A DNA stretch of 64,000 nucleotides from Mycolicibacterium iranicum (GCF_002101705.1 NZ_LQPC01000032.1:1-64000), one strand, 5' to 3'. Positions 17,580 through 26,608 are shown, counted from the stretch's first letter. The notes: generated from the sequence alone by a model not told the origin. Program-made: numbers and translations.

Positions 17580-18554
17580 ATGACAGAGAATCCGCCGCCC
17601 GGTGGCTATCCGCCTCCCCCTCCTGGGGGCTATCCACCTCCGCCGCCTCCCAGCGGCGGCGGTTTCCCGCCGCCCCCGCCCGGAGGGGGATACCAGCCGC
17701 CGCCTCCGCCTCCCGGTGGCGGTTTCCCCCCGCAGGATCCCGGCGGTTACCCACCGCCTCCACCTGCAGGCGGTTACGGGGCGCCGCAAGGTTTCGGACC
17801 CCCGCAGGGCGGCTTCCCCCCGCCGCAGGGCTACCCGCCGGTCGGCGGACCGCCCGCCTACAACGTCGGTGATGCATTCAGCTGGGCATGGAACAAGTTC
17901 ACCAAGAACGCTGTCCCGCTCATCGTGGCAACGCTCGTCTTCGTGGTCGTCGTGGCAGCGCTGCAGGGCATCATCAACGTCGTTCAAATGCTGGTCTCGC
18001 CGGGCGAAACCAGCTACGTCGCCGACGACAGCGGGCTGTCCTTCTCCTATGCCGCCACCGGCTTCGCCGGCATCCTCGTGTCGATTGTCGGCTGGTTCCT
18101 CACGCTGATCGTGACGGCGGCCATCCAGTCGGCCTACCTCGGCGGCATTTTCGACATCGCCAATGGGCAGCAGGTCAGCGTCGGGTCGTTCTTCAGGCCG
18201 CGCAACATCGGCAACGTTGTGATCGCGAGTCTGATCACCGGTGTCATCTCGACCATCGGATACTTCCTGTGCATCTTGCCAGGCCTCATCGCGAGCTTCT
18301 TGTTCATGTTCACCACGATCGCGGTGCTCGACCGCAACCTGTCGCCGGTCGATGCCATCAAGTCGAGCTTCGAGACGGTGAAGAACAACCTCGGCCCCGC
18401 CTTGCTCACCGCGCTGGCGGCCGTCGCGGTCATCATCGTCGGCTTCCTGCTCTGCGGCGTCGGCATTCTGGTGGGTGCCCCGCTGGCCACCCTGCTTCTG
18501 GTGTACGCCTACCGGTCGCTCAACGGGGGATACGTCGCGCCTGCCACTCCGTAA
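17580..18554 (+). CDS. Proline/glycine-rich membrane protein
   Basis: A 324-residue protein. Residues 1-95 are low-complexity PPGGYPPPPPGG-type repeats, presumably a disordered cytoplasmic tail. Residues 100-315 are membrane domain with about six helices (VPLIVATLVFVVVVAAL, ILVSIVGWFLTLIVTAA, VIASLITGVISTIGYFL, LPGLIASFLFMFTTIA, ALLTALAAVAVIIVGFLL, LATLLLVYAYRSL), like the DUF975/glycerophosphodiester-membrane-domain class and the Rv2560-type proline/glycine-rich protein. It lies 26 bp after the pra remnant, so head-like sequences are adjacent. Function unknown. Confidence 0.87.
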   Translation: MTENPPPGGYPPPPPGGYPPPPPPSGGGFPPPPPGGGYQPPPPPPGGGFPPQDPGGYPPPPPAGGYGAPQGFGPPQGGFPPPQGYPPVGGPPAYNVGDAFSWAWNKFTKNAVPLIVATLVFVVVVAALQGIINVVQMLVSPGETSYVADDSGLSFSYAATGFAGILVSIVGWFLTLIVTAAIQSAYLGGIFDIANGQQVSVGSFFRPRNIGNVVIASLITGVISTIGYFLCILPGLIASFLFMFTTIAVLDRNLSPVDAIKSSFETVKNNLGPALLTALAAVAVIIVGFLLCGVGILVGAPLATLLLVYAYRSLNGGYVAPATP

Positions 18555-18568
18555 CCGTTGGCCACTGA

Positions 18569-18602
18569 TGTCGGCGTGCTCGATGTTTCGGGCACGCCGA
18601 CA
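18569..18602 (+). terminator. Hairpin between proline-rich protein and RDD gene
   Basis: A perfect 11-bp stem, TGTCGGCGTGC (18569-18579) and GCACGCCGACA (18592-18602), with a 12-nt loop. The following TTGTGTTG is only weakly T-rich, so it is either an imperfect terminator or an attenuating hairpin before the RDD gene. Confidence 0.5.
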
Positions 18603-18623
18603 TTGTGTTGTGGGAAGGCAGCT

Positions 18624-19109
18624 TTGAACAGAAATGCCTACACCCGGTGGCTGACTCGTGTGGGTGCGTTTGTGATTGACGGAACGCCTGTACTGGTTGG
18701 CTGGGTGATCTGGGAAGTGGTGGCCGTGGCCAGTGCACCCACCGAATGTGTCACGTACGACAACGGCGGAGTGGCGTGCACGGCCCTGCACTCACCCGAG
18801 GGCGACATCGCGGGTGTGCTGGCGGTGATTGTGACGATCGTCTACCTCGGATGGAACTTCGGCTACCGCCAGGGCCGAAGCGGGTCGAGCCTCGGCAAGT
18901 CAGTGATGGGCTTCCGTGTGGTGAGCGAAAACACCTGGCAACCAATAGGGTTCGGCGGCTCTGCGCTCCGTCAGGCCCTCCACCTTATCGACGTCGCGCT
19001 GTGCGGCATCGGCTTCCTGCTCCCGATACTCGATCCGAGGCGTCAGACCCTGGCGGACAAGCTGATGGGCACGGTATGCGTTCCGGTGTGGCCTACCGGA
19101 ACGCGCTGA
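18624..19109 (+). CDS. RDD family membrane protein
   Basis: A 161-residue RDD protein from TTG 18624, supported by GGGAAGG just upstream. It carries the RDD pattern: an Arg in the first helix (TRVGAFVIDGTPVLVGWVI), a pair of further helices, then SSLGKSVMGFRVVSENTWQPIGFG and RRQTLADKLMGTVCV. It is about 50% identical by eye to the C-terminal half of the pra remnant at 17276-17554, making the two paralogues. Some RDD proteins have been linked to Na+ exchange; most are uncharacterised. It overlaps the convergent acyl-CoA dehydrogenase gene by 17 bp. Confidence 0.85.
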   Translation: MNRNAYTRWLTRVGAFVIDGTPVLVGWVIWEVVAVASAPTECVTYDNGGVACTALHSPEGDIAGVLAVIVTIVYLGWNFGYRQGRSGSSLGKSVMGFRVVSENTWQPIGFGGSALRQALHLIDVALCGIGFLLPILDPRRQTLADKLMGTVCVPVWPTGTR

Positions 19110-20283
19110 CCCCGGTCAGTGCCTCCCCAATCACCAACTGGTGCACCTCGGAGGTGCCCTCATAAGTCAGTACCGACTCGAGATTGTTGGCATGCCGAAG
19201 CACCGGATACTCGAGAGTGACCCCGTTGGCGCCCAGCAGGGTTCGACACTCACGCGCGATCTTGAGCGCTTCCCGGACATTGTTGAGTTTGCCGACGCTG
19301 ACCTGCTCGGGCCGGATCCGGCCGTCATCTTTGAGGCGGCCAAGATGCAGGGCGAGCAGCTGGGCCTTGCTGAGCTCGACGGCCATGTCGGCGATCTTGG
19401 CCTGTGTCAATTGATATCCCGCGAGCGGCTTGTCGAACACCTCACGGGTGCCGACATATTCCAGCGTGGTCTCCAAACAGTCCCGCGCCGCCCCGACCGC
19501 GCCGAACACGATGCCGAACCGCGCCTCGGACAGGCACGCGAGGGGGCCTGACAGCCCTTGTGCGCCAGGCAGTTTCGCATCCTCCGGCAGCCGGACATCA
19601 TCGAGGGTGAACTCTGAGGTGACCGACGCCCGCAGTGACAACTTGTGCGTCATCTCTCGTGCCGAGAAGCCCGGTGTCGACGTCGGCACCACGAAGCCGA
19701 TGACCCCTTCCTTCGACCTGGCCCACACGATCGCCACGTCGGCGACCGACGCGTTGGTGATCCACATCTTGGAACCGTTGAGAACCCAGTCGGACCCGTC
19801 CCGGCGCGCCGTGGTGCGCATCCCGCCCGGATTGGACCCGAAGTCCGGTTCGGTCAGGCCGAAGCAGCCGATCAGCTCACCGGCGGCCATGCCGGGCAGC
19901 CACTGCTGGCGCTGCTCCTCGCTGCCCCAGCGATGAATCGCGAACATGGCCAGCGAGCCCTGCACCGATACCAGGCTGCGCAGGCCGCTGTCGACGGCCT
20001 CCAGCTCCTGGCACACCAGCCCGTAGGCCGTCGCCGTCGATCCGCCGCAGCCGTAGCCCGTCAGGTGCATGCCGAGCAGGCCCAGCTTGCCGATCTCGGC
20101 GGCGAGCTCACGCACCGGAACCTTGTCTTCGGGGCGCGCCGCCTCGAACCATTCGGCGACGTGTGGGCGCAGCCGTTGCTCGCCGAACTCGCGCACCATC
20201 GTGCGCAGGTCGCGGTCCTCGGCGCTCAGCAGTGAGTCGAGATCGAGGAGGCTTTCGATCGTGGCGGTTGCAGTGGTGGACAT
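19093..20283 (-). CDS. Glutaryl-CoA dehydrogenase-like acyl-CoA dehydrogenase (FadE7-like)
   Basis: A 396-residue acyl-CoA dehydrogenase from ATG 20283. FAD-binding motifs are FGLTEPDFGSNPGGM and WITNASVAD. The C-terminal YEGTSEVHQLVIG is the canonical flavin/active-site strand. The sequence GMHLTGYGCGGSTATAYGLVCQELEAVDSG and overall layout fit the glutaryl-CoA dehydrogenase branch, of which M. tuberculosis FadE7 is a member. The expected reaction is oxidation, possibly with decarboxylation, of glutaryl-CoA to crotonyl-CoA. It is divergent from metB across only 31 bp. Confidence 0.9.
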   Translation of the reverse strand: MSTTATATIESLLDLDSLLSAEDRDLRTMVREFGEQRLRPHVAEWFEAARPEDKVPVRELAAEIGKLGLLGMHLTGYGCGGSTATAYGLVCQELEAVDSGLRSLVSVQGSLAMFAIHRWGSEEQRQQWLPGMAAGELIGCFGLTEPDFGSNPGGMRTTARRDGSDWVLNGSKMWITNASVADVAIVWARSKEGVIGFVVPTSTPGFSAREMTHKLSLRASVTSEFTLDDVRLPEDAKLPGAQGLSGPLACLSEARFGIVFGAVGAARDCLETTLEYVGTREVFDKPLAGYQLTQAKIADMAVELSKAQLLALHLGRLKDDGRIRPEQVSVGKLNNVREALKIARECRTLLGANGVTLEYPVLRHANNLESVLTYEGTSEVHQLVIGEALTGVSAFR

Positions 20284-20301
20284 GGTCAAGTTCTACACCG
20301 C

Positions 20302-20307
20302 TAGCCT
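20302..20307 (+). promoter_or_regulatory. -10 element for leaderless metB
   Basis: TAGCCT, 7 nt before ATG 20315, inside the 31-bp divergent spacer. There is no space for a Shine-Dalgarno. Confidence 0.5.
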
Positions 20308-20314
20308 TGCGGAC

Positions 20315-21487
20315 ATGAGCGAGCAGCGAAGCGCAGCTGACCACTACCGTGCCTACGGGCCTGCCACCAAGGCCATTCACGCTGGTTATCGGCCCGATCC
20401 GGCCACCGGCGTGGTCAATCCGCCGATCTATGCGAGCTCAACGTTCGCGCAGGACGGGGTCGGTGGGCTGCGCGGCGGGTTCGAGTACGCCCGCACCGGC
20501 AACCCGACCCGCGCCGTCCTGGAGAACGCGCTCGCCGCCGTCGAAGGGGCGTCGTACGGACGTGCATTCAGTTCCGGTATGGCCGCCACCGACTGCGTGC
20601 TGCGAGCGGTGCTGCGGCCTGGCGACCATGTCGTGATCCCCGACGACGCCTACGGCGGTACGTTCCGGCTGATCGACAAGGTCTTCAGTTTGTGGGGGAT
20701 CAGCTACACCGCGGTGGCGCTGTCCAATCTCGACCTCGTCCGCGCCGCGATCACCGACCGGACCAAGCTCATTTGGATCGAGACGCCGACGAATCCCCTG
20801 CTGTCGATCGCCGACATCGCTGCGATCTCTGCACTGGGTGCGGAAATGCAGGCGAAGGTTTTGGTGGACAACACGTTTGCATCGCCTGCGTTGCAGCAGC
20901 CGTTGGCGCTGGGTGCCGACATCGTGCTGCATTCGACGACCAAGTACATCGGCGGGCACTCCGATGTCGTTGGGGGAGCGCTGCTGACCAACGACGAAGC
21001 GCTTGACGACGCTTTCGCATTCCTGCAGAACGGGGCGGGAGCGGTGCCCGGGCCGTTCGACGCTTACCTCACCATCCGCGGCCTCAAGACGTTGCCGCTG
21101 CGGATGCAGCGCCACAGCGAGAACGCCGCCGCGGTCGCGCAGTTCCTCGACGGGCATCCCGCGATCGAGTCCGTGCTCTATCCCGGTCTGCCGTCGCACC
21201 CCGGACATGAGGTGGCAGCCAAGCAGATGAGTGGTTTTGGCGGCATGGTGTCCGTGCGGCTCAAAGGCGGTCCGCAGGCTGCTCGCGACTTCTGTGCCCG
21301 CACAGACATTTTCATCCTGGCCGAGTCGCTGGGCGGGGTTGAGTCGCTGATCGAGTACCCCGGCGCGATGACGCACGCCTCGACCGCCGGTTCGCAGTTG
21401 GAGGTGCCCGACGACCTGGTCCGCCTGTCCGTGGGTATCGAGGATGCCGCCGATCTACTCGGCGACGTCGAGCAGGCTCTCGGCTAG
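20315..21487 (+). CDS. metB: Cystathionine gamma-synthase
   Basis: A 390-residue PLP enzyme of the Cys/Met metabolism family, matching Rv1079 MetB in order and nearly in length. Visible motifs: YARTGNPTR, SSGMAATDC, ETPTNPLL, LVDNTFASP, and the cofactor lysine Lys210 in HSTTKYIGGHSD. It joins O-succinylhomoserine (or the acetyl ester) and cysteine to cystathionine for methionine synthesis. With cbs nearby, both directions of transsulfuration are encoded within 6 kb. The stop overlaps the convergent GOLPH3-like gene by 4 bp. Confidence 0.96.
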   Translation: MSEQRSAADHYRAYGPATKAIHAGYRPDPATGVVNPPIYASSTFAQDGVGGLRGGFEYARTGNPTRAVLENALAAVEGASYGRAFSSGMAATDCVLRAVLRPGDHVVIPDDAYGGTFRLIDKVFSLWGISYTAVALSNLDLVRAAITDRTKLIWIETPTNPLLSIADIAAISALGAEMQAKVLVDNTFASPALQQPLALGADIVLHSTTKYIGGHSDVVGGALLTNDEALDDAFAFLQNGAGAVPGPFDAYLTIRGLKTLPLRMQRHSENAAAVAQFLDGHPAIESVLYPGLPSHPGHEVAAKQMSGFGGMVSVRLKGGPQAARDFCARTDIFILAESLGGVESLIEYPGAMTHASTAGSQLEVPDDLVRLSVGIEDAADLLGDVEQALG

Positions 21488-22155
21488 GACAGCTGCGCCA
21501 GCGCCTGCCGCACCGCGGAGGCGGTGACCGCCAAATTTACTTCTGGCAACGCCGTCGGATACTCGTCAACCCAACTGCCGCTGGCGATTTCGCCGGCGCG
21601 GGCATGGACCCAGCGCCAGCCGCGGTCGTTGAGGCTCAGCAGGACGCCCAGTCCGTCGACCGCATGCAAGACCGTGATGATTGCCGCCGTCACCGGCGGG
21701 GGGGGTGTGCGGTCGAACAGCGTAGCCATCAGCGCGGCGCGCGCCGAGGTGACCCGCTCACGGTCTGTAAGCGGGAACGCCTGTGTTCGGCGTAAAAGGT
21801 TGCCGGACTTGATGGTTCGGCGAATCTGCCCCGACTGCTCCAAATGGGCGACCAGTCGCTCCTGGGTGTCTTTGCCGAGCTTCTTGATCGCCGTCTCGGG
21901 GCGCAGCGGCTTGGCCTGCAGCAGTTCGAACGCCGGAGCCACCACGGGGTCGATCGGGCCCGCCGCGTCGAGCGCCACGAGGCGTCCCGGCTGCACCGGT
22001 TCGCCGTCGACGGCCGGGCGCACGCGACAGTCCAGGGCGAGATCGAGCAGCGATGCCGCCGCAAGGACATGGTCGCGACGTGGACTGTCGAGACCGGGCT
22101 CGGCGGATGCGTTGTCCAGCAGCAGCAGAAACAGGTCCTCTGCGATCTGGGCCAT
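21484..22155 (-). CDS. GPP34/GOLPH3-like protein
   Basis: A 223-residue protein starting MAQIAEDLFLLLLDNAS, typical of the GPP34 (Golgi phosphoprotein 3) family in Actinobacteria. LAEDLFLLLLD-like starts, an all-helical layout and a late WVDEYP segment are family features. Eukaryotic GOLPH3 binds phosphatidylinositol 4-phosphate; bacterial members have no agreed function, though membrane lipid binding is likely since actinobacteria make phosphoinositides. It stands between metB and greA. I do not recall this gene at the equivalent M. tuberculosis position. Confidence 0.82.
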   Translation of the reverse strand: MAQIAEDLFLLLLDNASAEPGLDSPRRDHVLAAASLLDLALDCRVRPAVDGEPVQPGRLVALDAAGPIDPVVAPAFELLQAKPLRPETAIKKLGKDTQERLVAHLEQSGQIRRTIKSGNLLRRTQAFPLTDRERVTSARAALMATLFDRTPPPPVTAAIITVLHAVDGLGVLLSLNDRGWRWVHARAGEIASGSWVDEYPTALPEVNLAVTASAVRQALAQLS

Positions 22156-22193
22156 GCGGGGGAGACTAACCCGGTGTCACCGGGCCCGCCGAA

Positions 22194-22688
22194 TCAGTTG
22201 TGGTACGGCTCGGCGCTCAGCAGGGTCACCTTGACAGTGCTGCCGCTGGGCACGGTGTAGGACCGCGACTCACCGACCTTGGCGTCGATCAGGGCGCCGC
22301 CGAGCGGGGAGTTAGGGGAGTAAACCTCGAGCTTGCCGTCGCTCACACCCTGCTCGCGGGTGCCGATCAGGAACGTCTCGGTGTCCTTCTCGTCGTCGTC
22401 GTAATAGACCTTGACGACCGAGCCGGGCAGCGCGATTCCGGACTGCTTGGGAGCTTCGCCCACCTTGGCATTGTTCAGCAACTCCTGCAGCTGGCGGATG
22501 CGGGCTTCTTCCTGGCCCTGCTGCTCGCGGGCGGCGTGGTAGCCGCCGTTCTCTCGCAGGTCGCCCTCTTCGCGGCGGTCGTTGATCTCGGCGGCGATGA
22601 CGGGCCGATTGGCGATCAGCTGGTCCAGCTCCGCCTTCAACCTGTCGTGGGACTCCTGGGTAAGCCAGGTGACCTGGGTGTCCGTCAT
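22194..22688 (-). CDS. greA: Transcription elongation factor GreA
   Basis: A 164-residue GreA: an N-terminal coiled coil (LTQESHDRLKAELDQLI...EINDRREEGDLRENGGYHAAREQQ) with the acidic tip DRREEGDLREN that reaches the polymerase active site, and a C-terminal FKBP-like domain (SPLGGALIDAKVGESRSYTVPSG). It stimulates RNA cleavage in backtracked RNA polymerase. The ATG is preceded by AGGAGCGCGAC. It matches Rv1080c. Confidence 0.97.
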   Translation of the reverse strand: MTDTQVTWLTQESHDRLKAELDQLIANRPVIAAEINDRREEGDLRENGGYHAAREQQGQEEARIRQLQELLNNAKVGEAPKQSGIALPGSVVKVYYDDDEKDTETFLIGTREQGVSDGKLEVYSPNSPLGGALIDAKVGESRSYTVPSGSTVKVTLLSAEPYHN

Positions 22689-22927
22689 GTCGCGCTCCTG
22701 TCGTCGTTAACTTCCGCGCTCTGCGTAGCCGAAGAGTGGTCTGCACACGGCGCCGGGAGCGGTCAACGTGTACCTATGTGTATTGCCGCCGGTCGAGCGT
22801 CTGTGCTGAGCTCCAAAATGCAGCAATACACGGCCCCAGCAGGAACCGTGTATCGGTCGAGCATACCACCGGGGCGCCACCGGAACTTCACGATTTCGCA
22901 GGCGGGCGTTTGTTGACCGGCGGCTCG

Positions 22928-23362
22928 CTACGGCTCGACCAGGTACCCGGGCACGTCCGTCCCGCAGCCGTAGACGTCTCCCACGACAGCGGGCCCGCTC
23001 GACTTGACGGTGGTGGTGACCTGCACCGTGGCCGCGTCCGACGGCGGCACGAGCACTTCGCGCCGCCCGTTCTCGTCGCCTTCGTAGGACCGCGTTCGCA
23101 CGATGCAGACGACCGGCCGGGACGGGTCGTCCCGGGTGACGCTGATCGTCACGTCGACGGTGTTCGGGTCGACGATCCTGTAGCCGGCCATCTCACCCTC
23201 GACCTCGTTGGAGCCCAGTCGGGTGAAGGCTATCGCGGCGACCGCCACACCGATGACCGCCACCAGCGCGGTCAGCCCGATGGCGACCCAGCGCCCGGTA
23301 CGCCGGTTCAGCCGCTGCCGCCCGTAACGGGCGGTGGGACGCTCGATCATGTCGTTTTGCAT
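22928..23362 (-). CDS. DUF4307 membrane protein (Rv1081c-like)
   Basis: A 144-residue protein from ATG 23362. The short cytoplasmic N-terminus has the family motif RPTARYGRQRL, followed by one membrane helix (WVAIGLTALVAVIGVAVAAIAFTRL) and an extracytoplasmic domain containing two cysteines (VVCIVRT and YGCGTD) that may form a disulfide. It is divergent from mca. Function unknown. The order greA-DUF4307-mca matches M. tuberculosis. Confidence 0.9.
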   Translation of the reverse strand: MQNDMIERPTARYGRQRLNRRTGRWVAIGLTALVAVIGVAVAAIAFTRLGSNEVEGEMAGYRIVDPNTVDVTISVTRDDPSRPVVCIVRTRSYEGDENGRREVLVPPSDAATVQVTTTVKSSGPAVVGDVYGCGTDVPGYLVEP

Positions 23363-23467
23363 GCCCGTCGGTCGGATGGGTCTACTAGACCTGGAACTAT
23401 AGGGCCACTCTCGTGGTTGAACTGATGCGTGAGTGCCCAAACAGCTGACCAGCTAAGAGGAACCAGG

Positions 23468-24340
23468 TTGAGCGAACTGCGGTTGATGGCCGTTCATGCG
23501 CACCCGGACGACGAGTCCAGCAAGGGTGCCGCGACGATGGCCCGCTACGTCGACGAGGGCGTTCGGGTGATGGTTGTCACGCTGACCGGTGGGGAGCGCG
23601 GGGACATCCTCAACCCTGCGATGGACCTGCCGGAGGTGCACGGCCGCATCCACGAAATCCGCATCGACGAGATGGCCAGAGCCGCCGAGATCCTGGGCGT
23701 CGATCATCACTGGCTCGGGTTCGTCGACTCGGGACTGCCCGAGGGCGATCCACCGCCGCCGCTGCCGGAAGGGTGCTTCGCACTGGAGCCGCTGGAACGA
23801 CCGACCGAGGCGCTCGTCAAGGTGGTCCGGGACTTCAAGCCACACGTCATCACCACCTACGACGAGAACGGCGGCTACCCGCACCCTGACCACATCAAGT
23901 GCCATCAGGTGTCCGTCGCGGCATTCGAGGCCGCGGCCGATCACATGCTCTATCCCGACGCCGGCGAGCCGTGGAGCCCGCTGAAGCTGTACTACAACCA
24001 CGGCTTCCTGCGTCAGCGGATGCAGGTGCTGCAGGACGAGTTCGCCAAGAACGGCGAAGAGGGCCCGTTCGCGAAGTGGCTGGAGAAGTGGGATCCCGAC
24101 GACGACATACTCGACAAGCGGGTCACCACCCGGATCGAGTGTGCGAAGTACTTCGCACAGCGCGATGAAGCGCTGCTGGCCCATGCCACCCAGATCGACC
24201 CCAACAGCTTCTTCTTCACCACGCCGATGGAATGGCAGCAACGGCTGTGGCCGACCGAGGAGTTCGAGCTGGCCCGGTCGCGGGTACCCGTCACACTGCC
24301 TGAGACCGACCTGTTCGCAGGGATTGAAGGACGCGAGTGA
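23468..24340 (+). CDS. mca: Mycothiol S-conjugate amidase Mca
   Basis: A 290-residue zinc hydrolase of the MshB/Mca (PIG-L, LmbE) family. The zinc site AHPDDESSKG begins at His12/Asp15, and the third ligand lies in GGYPHPDHIKCHQ. It cleaves the amide of mycothiol S-conjugates, giving GlcN-Ins and a mercapturic acid that is exported, so it detoxifies electrophiles in the cytosol. TTG 23468 is chosen because AGAGGA precedes it and the protein then starts SELRLMAVHAHPDDE exactly as Rv1082 does; the in-frame extension to 23429 is unlikely. Confidence 0.95.
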   Translation: MSELRLMAVHAHPDDESSKGAATMARYVDEGVRVMVVTLTGGERGDILNPAMDLPEVHGRIHEIRIDEMARAAEILGVDHHWLGFVDSGLPEGDPPPPLPEGCFALEPLERPTEALVKVVRDFKPHVITTYDENGGYPHPDHIKCHQVSVAAFEAAADHMLYPDAGEPWSPLKLYYNHGFLRQRMQVLQDEFAKNGEEGPFAKWLEKWDPDDDILDKRVTTRIECAKYFAQRDEALLAHATQIDPNSFFFTTPMEWQQRLWPTEEFELARSRVPVTLPETDLFAGIEGRE

Positions 24341-24615
24341 ACGACGCGATGATGCTGGGCCTTGAGTTGATGACGGGCGTGCTGGCGCAGGAAGAACCAC
24401 GTCAAACGGGTCCTGACTTCGGTAAGGCCAGCCCTGTCGGGCTGATCATCATCGTGCTGTTGCTGATCGCGGTGTTCCTGCTCGTCTGGTCGATGAACAA
24501 GCACCTCAAACGGCTGCCGAAGTCCTTCGACAGCGAGGCCGATGGCACTGAGGGGGCGGATCCGGATCTGACCACCGAGAACCCGGCCGACGGGACGAAA
24601 CGTGAGTCGCCCTGA
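24337..24615 (+). CDS. Small single-pass membrane protein (Rv1083-like)
   Basis: A 92-residue protein whose GTG start overlaps the mca stop (GTGA), so it is translationally coupled. A short N-terminal part, one strong helix (PVGLIIIVLLLIAVFLLVWSMNKHL) and an acidic tail with DSEADGTEGADPD. It overlaps the next gene by 14 bp. Function unknown; conservation of the mca-Rv1083-Rv1084 order hints at a shared role. Confidence 0.85.
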   Translation: MNDAMMLGLELMTGVLAQEEPRQTGPDFGKASPVGLIIIVLLLIAVFLLVWSMNKHLKRLPKSFDSEADGTEGADPDLTTENPADGTKRESP

Positions 24616-26605
24616 CGGCAACACCCTCGCTGAGGCGACCAGCCCGTATCTGAGGCAGCACGCCGACAACCCGGTGCACTGGAAGCAGTGGACCGCCGCC
24701 GCACTCGCCGAGGCCGCTGACCGCGACGTTCCGATCCTGCTCTCGGTCGGTTACGCAGCCTGTCACTGGTGCCACGTGATGGCGCACGAGTCCTTCGGGG
24801 ATGCTGAAGTTGCCGCGGCGATGAACGCCGACTTCGTTTGTATCAAGGTCGACCGCGAGGAGCGTCCGGACCTCGACGCCGTCTACATGAACGCGACGGT
24901 GGCACTGACGGGCCAGGGCGGCTGGCCGATGACCTGTTTCCTGACCCCCGACGGCAGGCCGTTCTTCTGCGGCACCTACTACCCGAAGCCGACCTTTCTA
25001 CAGCTGCTGGCGGCGGTCGCCGAGACGTGGCGTACCCGTCGCGCTGAGGTGGAGCAGACCTCGGACAACATCGCCACGGAACTGCGCGCGATGGCATCCG
25101 GGCTGCCCGGCGGTGGCCCTGCGATGGCGCCCGCAGTCTGTGACGACGCGGTTGCGGCGGTCCTGCGCGACGAGGACACCGTGAACGGCGGCTTTGGCGG
25201 CGCACCGAAATTCCCGCCGTCGGCTCTTCTCGAGGCCTTGCTGCGCAATCACGAGCGCACCGGTTCACCGGCATCGCTGGCGACGGTGTCGCGCGCCTGC
25301 GAGGCGATGGCCCGTGGCGGAATCTACGACCAGTTGTCCGGTGGCTTCGCCCGCTACAGCGTCGACTCCTCGTGGGTGGTGCCGCATTTCGAAAAGATGC
25401 TGTACGACAATGCCCAGTTGCTGAGGGTCTACGCACATCTGGCGAGACGCACCGGAGATCCGTTGGCGCACAGAATCGCCGATGAGACGGCGCGGTTCCT
25501 GCTGGACGACCTGCGGCGCGACGCGATGTTCGTCTCCTCGTTGGATGCAGACACTGCCGGTGTCGAGGGTTTGACGTATGTGTGGACGCCGGACCAGCTG
25601 ACCGAAGTTCTCGGCGAGAGCGACGGCCATTGGGCGGCAACAGTTTTCGGTGTCACGCCGGACGGAACGTTCGAACACGGTGCGTCGGTGCTGCAGCTGC
25701 GGTCCGCGCCCGATGACGCCGACCGATACGAGCGGGTGCGTTCGGCGCTGCGCGCGGCGCGGCGGCAACGGCCCCAGCCCCCTCGCGACGACAAAGTGGT
25801 GACGGCGTGGAACGGGTTGGCGATCACCGCGCTCGTCGAGGCGGCGTTCACGCTCGATCGTCCCGAATACTTCAGTGCTGCAAGCGAATGCGCGCATGCA
25901 CTGCTGGATCTCCATCTCGTCGACGGCCGGCTGCGGCGCTCCAGCCTCGGCGGCGTGGTCGGCGACAGCGTGGCGATTCTCGAAGATTACGCGGCGCTGG
26001 CGACGGCGTTGTCGACGCTGCATCAGGCCACGGGCACGCCCGAGTGGCTCGATGCGGCGTTCCGTCTGGTGGATGTCGCGCTCGACCATTTCGCCGATCC
26101 GGACGAGGCCGGCCGCTGGTACGACGCGGCCGACGACGCCGAACGGTTGGTGTTGCGTCCGTCCGATCCGACCGACGGCGCAACCCCGTCAGGTGCCTCG
26201 CTGATGGCCGAGGCGCTGCAGTTGGCAGCGCATCTCGCCGGGGAAGGATCCGCGGCGCGGTACGGAACCGCTGCCGATGCCACCTTGTCCAGCGCGGCGG
26301 TGTTGCTGACGCGGGCGCCGCGTTCGGCCGGTCACTGGCTGGCCGTCGCGGAGGCCGCTGTGCGCGGACCGATCCAGATAGCGGTGGCGTGCGACAGGCC
26401 GGATTCCGAGCTATTGGCGGCGGCCCGTGCGCTGGCGCCGGGTGGGGCGCTCGTAGTCGGGGGCGCGATGGACTCGTCTGAACTGCTGCGCGACCGCCCG
26501 CGGGTGCGCGATTCGGACGCCGCGTATGTCTGCCGCGGACGGGTGTGCGACCTGCCGGTCACGACCGTCGAGGAACTCGCCGCTGCCCTCGAGCCCTCCG
26601 TGTAG
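24602..26605 (+). CDS. Thioredoxin domain-containing protein (DUF255/YyaL-type, Rv1084-like)
   Basis: A 667-residue cytosolic protein. The N-terminal 160 residues are the Thioredoxin_7 domain with LSVGYAACHWCHVMAHESF, where CHWC is the redox pair. The rest is an (alpha/alpha)6-barrel like glycoside hydrolase/epimerase folds (KMLYDNAQLL, TAWNGLAI, LEDYAALA). The human relative is SPATA20. The enzymatic role is unknown. Starting GTG 24602 inside the previous gene, it forms the end of the mca operon. Length is normal for the family. Confidence 0.9.
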   Translation: MSRPDGNTLAEATSPYLRQHADNPVHWKQWTAAALAEAADRDVPILLSVGYAACHWCHVMAHESFGDAEVAAAMNADFVCIKVDREERPDLDAVYMNATVALTGQGGWPMTCFLTPDGRPFFCGTYYPKPTFLQLLAAVAETWRTRRAEVEQTSDNIATELRAMASGLPGGGPAMAPAVCDDAVAAVLRDEDTVNGGFGGAPKFPPSALLEALLRNHERTGSPASLATVSRACEAMARGGIYDQLSGGFARYSVDSSWVVPHFEKMLYDNAQLLRVYAHLARRTGDPLAHRIADETARFLLDDLRRDAMFVSSLDADTAGVEGLTYVWTPDQLTEVLGESDGHWAATVFGVTPDGTFEHGASVLQLRSAPDDADRYERVRSALRAARRQRPQPPRDDKVVTAWNGLAITALVEAAFTLDRPEYFSAASECAHALLDLHLVDGRLRRSSLGGVVGDSVAILEDYAALATALSTLHQATGTPEWLDAAFRLVDVALDHFADPDEAGRWYDAADDAERLVLRPSDPTDGATPSGASLMAEALQLAAHLAGEGSAARYGTAADATLSSAAVLLTRAPRSAGHWLAVAEAAVRGPIQIAVACDRPDSELLAAARALAPGGALVVGGAMDSSELLRDRPRVRDSDAAYVCRGRVCDLPVTTVEELAAALEPSV

Positions 26606-26608
26606 CCT
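26603..26608 (+). promoter_or_regulatory. -10 element for leaderless ketosteroid-isomerase-like gene
   Basis: TAGCCT, 7 nt before ATG 26616; its first three bases are the stop codon of the upstream gene. Confidence 0.45.

Noticed and set aside
22777..22832. GTGTATTGC/GCAATACAC inverted repeat upstream of greA as a defined operator
   Set aside because: The 9-bp arms are far apart and match no regulator I know; left unannotated.
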